64,000 bases of DNA, taken from positions 62,001 to 126,000 of the forward strand of contig CAWIHF010000020.1 of the NCBI GenBank assembly GCA_963835885.1. Direction: 5' to 3'. Below are positions 59,072 through 64,000 of this stretch, one piece after another. The notes under the pieces were generated by a model that saw only the letters and a program-made list of their open reading frames with translations, was not told where the DNA came from and did no database searches. Positions within the stretch are counted from its first letter, which is position 1. The number at the start of each line of letters is the position of its first letter. Origin of the DNA: Roseiarcus sp963835885 (lineage in GTDB: Bacteria; Pseudomonadota; Alphaproteobacteria; Rhizobiales; Beijerinckiaceae). The translations under genes were made by a program, and so were the position numbers.

Positions 59072-59584
59072 CCTTAGCGTTAACCGCACTCAACTAGATC
59101 TACACTTGTAACTCGATCCCTATACTAATGTGATGCTACGCGGGGTTGTCCTGCCCGATCCGCCCGGCGACGTGGCGGCCAGGCTAGTGAATAGAATCAA
59201 ACGCTTCGATCCCGTGGCGAGCGGCGGAACTCATTGAAATTGCAAGGAGTGCTCCGGACTCCTCCGTTTGATTTTGACCACTAGCTGCGGCCCGGTACAT
59301 ACCTGTCGGTGCGTTCAGAGACGTACTTGTTCACCCGGCCAACCACATCCGCGTCGAACGAGGCCAGAACCAAGGGGTACCGGATACCCGGCTATCGCGC
59401 CGATCGGTGCGTGAACGACGGCAAATGCCGCTATATGCCGGACAACCAGGATTTCCAGAGACGCTGGAAACTCGCTAACCTCGGACGTCCGGACTTCGTC
59501 AAACGTCCTTTCGAGGTAACGGGGCGCTTTTCCGCTAAAGAAACATATCGATTTTATGTCGTTCTGATCAGGAGCTCACTCCTC
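59072..59584. other. Intergenic gap between convergent defence operons
   Basis: About 510 bases between the DUF3644 gene and the convergent wHTH-protein gene. Open frames are present but show no protein-family motif. No terminator with a clear T-run was found. A decayed gene cannot be excluded. Confidence 0.35.
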
Positions 59585-60712
59585 CTAACCAATTCTTCGC
59601 TTGATCTCTGAAAGAATTTCTCGCTGAAACGTTGTTGCCGCCCAATTGGATATTTGAGGCGCAACTGATAATATAACGTCGGGCAGCTCCTTCTTATCGT
59701 AAAGACCGTAATCGATAATCGACACGAGCCGGGCCACGTTTTCCTGGAGGCAAAGGGAGCCAACGATTGGAATGGTCTTTCGATCAATTCGCGGCTCACC
59801 GGCGCGTCGTACGGCTTCGCGCCAGTATCGATTCACGGAAAGTCCCGCCCTCGTTGAGTATTCTTGCAGAAAGTCTGGTGCAAATTCAATTAGCTTCTCA
59901 TAAGCAAGCGGAGCATCCAGCGACTTAGCTGAATGTTTCATGTCCTCTATGAAGCGTGCTGCAGACGTCTCTATTTCCTGCCGATCAACCACTTCATGAT
60001 CCGGGCGCCAAAAGCTGAGATCGATTTCGGCAACGGCCGGGTTCGAAGCCGGTGCGTACGCGCGAATCCGGACGGGACTTTGGAACCGGTCTCCAGGGAC
60101 AATCCGATCAATGGAATAGAGATCCGGGCGATGAAGCTGTTCGCTGTCCTGCCGCTCCGCCAATTCCAGGAAGAAATAGCGGAACCTGTCAGGTATCCTT
60201 CCCGCAATTTTTCCTGTGGAGGCCGGATCGGCTACCGGAAGCTCCGGTAGGGAAAGTTCAAGCGGGTCCAAGAAGCTTGGCTGTTGAGGCGCGACCGAAA
60301 GAAAATCGAAGCCGAACGAGCGACCGCGGCTCTCTACAGAAAATATCGAGGGTTCGGTTTCGCCGTCTCTAAATAGGCCATCGCCGGCCGTCGTGATCCA
60401 AAGCCTCCCCCCTCTCAGCTCGACATATCCGGGGCCGAGCGCTTCCTCGACGACGTACGCCATCTCGCTGCGCGAATAGCCAAAAAACGCTGCGGCATCA
60501 TCATCCGTGATGCCGGGAACTGTTTTCACCAGACGAAGAAAAAATTCTAGAGTAGGACTGACCTGCCCCAACACTGCGATCTTGTAATCAATCGCATACT
60601 TTCGGCACGGCAACAGGGCTTCAAACTCGCCCAGTTCCACGCGCCGATCCTCGTCGGCCGGAACCAGCTCGTGACTTTTCAAGTGAAGCACCGGGCGGCT
60701 AGGCTTTTGCAT
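59585..60712 (-). CDS. Winged-helix-containing protein of unknown function, third gene of kinase-helicase operon
   Basis: The 375-residue protein starts at ATG 60710-60712, inside the true end of the helicase gene (14-base overlap), so it is translationally coupled. Residues about 40-115 (YAIDYKIAVLGQVSPTLEFF, GITDDDAAAFFGYSRSEMAY, VVEEALGPGYVELRGGRLWI) look like a winged helix with a strand-rich wing (GRLWITTAGDGLF). The middle has RIRAYAPASNPAVAEIDLSF and the end helices FAPDFLQEYSTRAGLSVNRY and ATTFQREILSEIKRRIG. No phospholipase-D HxKx4D motif, nuclease site or transmembrane segment is seen. It may be a DNA- or RNA-binding sensor for the helicase. Confidence 0.65.
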   Translation of the reverse strand: MQKPSRPVLHLKSHELVPADEDRRVELGEFEALLPCRKYAIDYKIAVLGQVSPTLEFFLRLVKTVPGITDDDAAAFFGYSRSEMAYVVEEALGPGYVELRGGRLWITTAGDGLFRDGETEPSIFSVESRGRSFGFDFLSVAPQQPSFLDPLELSLPELPVADPASTGKIAGRIPDRFRYFFLELAERQDSEQLHRPDLYSIDRIVPGDRFQSPVRIRAYAPASNPAVAEIDLSFWRPDHEVVDRQEIETSAARFIEDMKHSAKSLDAPLAYEKLIEFAPDFLQEYSTRAGLSVNRYWREAVRRAGEPRIDRKTIPIVGSLCLQENVARLVSIIDYGLYDKKELPDVILSVAPQISNWAATTFQREILSEIKRRIG

Positions 60713-63618
60713 GCGATCCTCCCACAGTCAGAGGCGCGCCATTTGAGCCCGATTGTATCCGCGCTTCTCTTTCACGCTGCTCGCGATCGAGCAGGGACTC
60801 TATTGGGACAACCGCAGCGAAACCGGCTGCAAGCTGTCTTGCAAACGCATCATTGAGGCGTCCAACCGGCCCGCCACTCCTCCATCGTCTTCGCGCACCT
60901 ACAATCACGAGTTCCGTCCATTGCGCGGCTAGCCGCAACATTGATGCGATTGGGTGCCGAGAGGAATCCTTCCTGAATGCGCTTGATGCCGCCTTCCATG
61001 GGTCCTGAGTCGTTGTTGCGTACGAGCGAAAGAACGACGATCGGGTTTTCTTTGCCTTGATAGCTATCGACCGTGCCTACCTTCACAGCGCGATCTAGCA
61101 GGTAACCCATCGGCGATTGCCGCAACTTGCGCTCAATCAGGTTTCGCTGTGCAGCATACATGCAGATGATTCCGATGCCGGCAGGGTGACGCTTTTGATT
61201 CAGCAGCCACTCTCGAAAAGGCTCATGCGAATGCCATTCCTCCACGAGCGCAACGACGGCGTCAGCCTCTGCTTTATTCGCCCGGCTGCTATTGCTTTCT
61301 TTCCGATCGAATGCGGCGGGCCCAAAGCCATCCGTTTCAACCCATATCAGCGGTTTGCCGAGACTGCCCGGCAACAGCGACGGATCGATCTCCGGATCGT
61401 GGCGCCCGGGCAAGAGCTTAAGGCCAGGGTAGAATGTCTCCGATACGACCTGGCCGATCGGCGGCAGCATCCGGTACTGCGTCTGCAGCGTGAAGCTCGC
61501 GCCCTGGCCGTATGGCGTGGAGAATACTCTCTCAAAGTCGCTGCGTTGAATTTCCCGCCTCGAAATGCGGGTGCGCTCGGCGACGCGATCAATAACCTCC
61601 GGCATGTGTTGTGGCTCAAGCTGTGCATGGTCTCCGACAAGCACGATCCAGCGCGCCGCCTGAAGAGGGACCAGAAGCTCACTCGCCGTACACCGGGCAG
61701 CCTCGTCGACAATAACCAGATCGAACGCCGTGTTCGTCAGACCCAGGGACGTGCGGCCAAGACCCACGCACGTTCCCGCCACTATCTGACGCGTTCCCGC
61801 GAGAAAAGTTTCGAAGCTTCTTTGCGGCCGCGAGACGCTTCCGACAAAATCACGCCCGATTGCGCAGACACGCCGAAGGCGCTCGACTTTGTCCGCATTG
61901 ACGCCCGTTTGCCCGTTCCGACCGACAATTTCCTGCGCAACATTGTCGACCAGCGAATCCCAGTCCGTCTCATCGGCATCCCGGATGAAGTCGTCGTTCA
62001 GATTCAATGATGCGAGATGATGGCGTAGGGTCTCAATGAGCCCATCAATTCTTTGATCCTCGCGGTCCGGTGCTTTAACGAGGTCGGCAATCCGGGCACC
62101 GATCGGGCGGATAGCCGTTTCCAGTGTGGCGACGTCTGCTACGACTTCGTTTGGCAGGCCAACCGCCCTTCCGGCAATCGCCATTTTCTCATTGAACGAT
62201 GCGCTGAACCGGTCCTTGTAAGACTGCTCCACCCTCGCGGTGTAGTAGGGCCTGATCGCGGTGGAAACGATTGACTCGTCCATCGCGACTCTCAACATGC
62301 TCGGTTGACCTCCTGTCTTCCTGAACAGGGACAAGACCGCCTCTGCCGCGGTATTGACGGCTTCGTGAGATTGGCTGGCAACGAGAACGTTTCGCGCCAC
62401 GCCCTTAGTAATGGCGTAGTGGGTCAATGCCGCTATGAAACGCGTCTTTCCTGTTCCAGGCGGCCCTTGCAGCATGCCGATCGGCCGCGCCCTCACAATC
62501 CGTTCGAATGCGGCCTTCTGATCCTCATTCAGGTCATAGAAGCCCATCGCGGTCTCATCAATCCGATGGTCGATCCGGTATGGCATCGCGCCTGTCCGGG
62601 AGTTGAAAACCGAGAGCAGATCGCGCGAGCGGCCGTCGCCGGCAAGGATGCGGTTGACCGCGTCCTTGCGTCGCCGCAGGCTTTCAAATTCGAAATGGCT
62701 GACGAACCGAAGACGTTGTCCCTCTTCGACTAAGCGTACACGCGGGGGGACGCTGACCGATCTCGCGTTTACAAACACCACATCAGAACGGGAGAGCCGC
62801 AGGTCGAGATCGCCGATTCTTCGCCAGTTCCCCTTGCGATCCTGCCTCTCCACGGCCACCGTATCATTTCTCGCATAGTCGAAGTCGCCACTTTCCAGCT
62901 GCATAGGCACCATGTAGCTGCCAGTCTTGCTATCCAAGACGCTGTCAAGCTGGGCAACCCCTTCAGTCGTCAGCTCATTCTCGACATCGATAAGGGCTCG
63001 CCATAGCCTAGGCACGTCCACTTCCTCACCGGCCGAGATGGACGGAGCGGCGAGAATTTCCTCGGCCAGCTGGTCTTCGGCCTGATCGTCCGATGGCAGC
63101 GTTTCTCCACTTTCCTCCTCAAGATCGCGCTGCAATAAAACAGGCGCCGCCCGAACCTCATTGATCCGCGCTTGCACCAACGGATTGCTTAGCAGGGCAT
63201 CGATTTCCGAAAGCTCGTTCATATCCGAGCGCGCGACGACCAGCCTAGATGCAAGACGATAAAACTCATGCCGCGCCACACGGCCGATGGCGCTGTGACT
63301 TACGCTCCTACGTCGGGCCGAAAAAGGCTTGCCGTTTAGATCGAGCCGGAACTCGATCTCCTCGAAGGCACCGCGGACAAAGAGAATCAAGGCTCGCCAC
63401 TCTGGATCAGAACGCAGTCTCACAAAGAGAAAGCCTTCGTCGGAATCGAGCGGACCTGTTTGTGCTCCGACAATAGAAATCGATATTGTTTCCGGCGCGG
63501 CCCGTTCAGTTTCGTCTTCGACTTTCGAAAGCGCAGCCAATCCGCGCTCGATGGCTTCCTTTAGTGGCGATAGAGTAGAAAGTGCGGGTTCCTTTTCACG
63601 GCAGTCCCGAATCGGCAC
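60699..63618 (-). pseudogene. SF1 helicase (COG1112, AAA_11/AAA_12), frame break near C-terminus
   Basis: The main frame from ATG 63616-63618 is 922 residues to 60850. A long N-terminal domain (1-350) precedes DLNEDQKAAFERIVRARPIG, Walker A MLQGPPGTGKTRFIAALTHY (about 384-391), motif Ia VLVASQSHEAVNTAAEAVL, Walker B FDLVIVDEAARCTASELLVP, motif III WIVLVGDHAQLEPQHMPEVI, and motifs V-VI KVGTVDSYQGKENPIVVLSL, RINVAASRAM. After RINVAASRAM the frame breaks; another frame continues TELVIVGARRRWRSGGPVG, AAGFAAVVPIESLLDREQRE and ends at 60699. Corrected length is about 973 residues. COG1112 helicases unwind RNA or DNA and occur in phage-defence systems such as Mokosh. Confidence 0.85.
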
Positions 63619-64000
63619 CGGCGAGGTTTGGCGTTACGCGCGGATCAAGAGCGGTGCGCGCAAATAGCTCTTCGGCAATCTTTGTCAGCGCGTACCTGTC
63701 CCGCTCGATCCGGCTTCCCGCTTCGGGCGCGTACGCCGTTGAAACCCTGTCCCCATCTGAAGCCGGCGAAAAGTCCAATGCGTCGATAAGAAAAGGCTCG
63801 GCATCCGGCGACACGATGATGTTAGCCGGTTTGATGTCGCCATGAGCGAAACCACGACGATGCAAATCTTCGACGATTGCGATTAGATGATCCATGAACG
63901 TCAAGACTTCTGTAGGCGAATTCAACTGCGCGTCGGGCTCCAGCAGGATTTCGCTGAGCGCCTTGCCGTCTATCCAGTCCTGCACGATGGCCAAGGAGTT
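63596..64000 (-). CDS. Eukaryotic-like Ser/Thr protein kinase, N-terminus beyond window
   Basis: The frame enters from the window edge. It shows the kinase C-lobe: LTFMDHLIAIVEDLHRRGFA, catalytic loop HGDIKPANIIVSPD (HGD in place of HRD, with the K and N of the family), PFLIDALDFSPASD as the metal-binding Asp segment, TAYAPEAGSRIERDRYALTK with the APE motif and the F-helix aspartate. The GDIKPANI type is typical of bacterial defence kinases. The stop lies 23 bases inside the helicase gene, so either the two are overlapping genes or a +1 break splits one kinase-helicase protein. Confidence 0.82.
   Translation of the reverse strand, partial: NSLAIVQDWIDGKALSEILLEPDAQLNSPTEVLTFMDHLIAIVEDLHRRGFAHGDIKPANIIVSPDAEPFLIDALDFSPASDGDRVSTAYAPEAGSRIERDRYALTKIAEELFARTALDPRVTPNLAGADSGLP

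Noticed and set aside
60670..60705. HLKSHELV as a phospholipase-D HxKx4D motif in the 375-residue protein
   Set aside because: The aspartate is not at the required position and there is no second HKD motif, so it is not scored as a PLD nuclease.
1..64000. CRISPR arrays, rRNA genes, replication origins
   Set aside because: No set of regularly spaced direct repeats, no rRNA signature and no DnaA-box cluster was found while reading both strands.

Overview
The window is GC-rich chromosomal DNA of a methylotrophic alphaproteobacterium, most likely of the order Hyphomicrobiales and possibly a methanotroph or methanol user. The placement rests on gene content: a cluster of genes shared by methanogens and methylotrophs for tetrahydromethanopterin (H4MPT) and methylofuran-type C1 carriers, a solitary pqqA, the ABC transporter and beta-propeller set that accompanies PQQ alcohol dehydrogenases, and a betaine-lipid gene pair. 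No ribosomal RNA gene or methanol dehydrogenase lies inside the window to fix the genus.

Layout. 0-7 kb: a cut-off secreted protein, an MfnF-like protein, an intact RND efflux pump whose adaptor gene is only a relic, and an RlpA-like protein. 7.5-11.4 kb: three insertion sequences (IS1595, then two IS630 elements that share one TA dinucleotide). 11.4-15.2 kb: a small membrane protein, relics of arsR and arsM, an Acg-type flavoprotein and a quinone-oxidoreductase-like enzyme. 15.7-19.6 kb: a tight operon of kinase, DmrB-type flavoprotein, DHPS-related protein, DUF447 protein and HisA-like protein for C1 carrier synthesis. 19.8-27 kb: pqqA, the PQQ-associated substrate-binding, YVTN, ATPase and permease genes, then a NitT/TauT-type ABC importer. 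27-31 kb: folK, folP, a pterin carbinolamine dehydratase, a branched-chain-type binding protein and a DUF2380-like protein. 31.6-44.7 kb: VIT-family protein, D,D-carboxypeptidase, btaA-btaB behind a Pho-box-like repeat, a likely 6S RNA before 5-FCL, a metallophosphoesterase, gph, efp (divergent), an EpmA-RecQ open frame, mutM, and a GNAT protein. 44.8-46.4 kb: an IS1380 element. 46.4-49.7 kb: a small island remnant with a tyrosine integrase between two outward-facing tRNA-Gly 3' fragments. 50-64 kb: a defence region with a type I restriction-modification locus (half-HsdS, GIY-YIG-like protein, hsdM, hsdS, hsdR, YgjP-like metallopeptidase, DUF3644 protein), then, on the other strand, a kinase, SF1 helicase and wHTH-protein operon.

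Many otherwise well-conserved genes carry single frame breaks without in-frame stops (5-FCL, gph, hsdM, hsdS, hsdR, integrase, helicase, metallopeptidase, DUF3644), densest in hsdR. Either the defence island is decaying or the assembly holds uncorrected indels; this affects how every broken gene here, and the EpmA-RecQ fusion, should be read.
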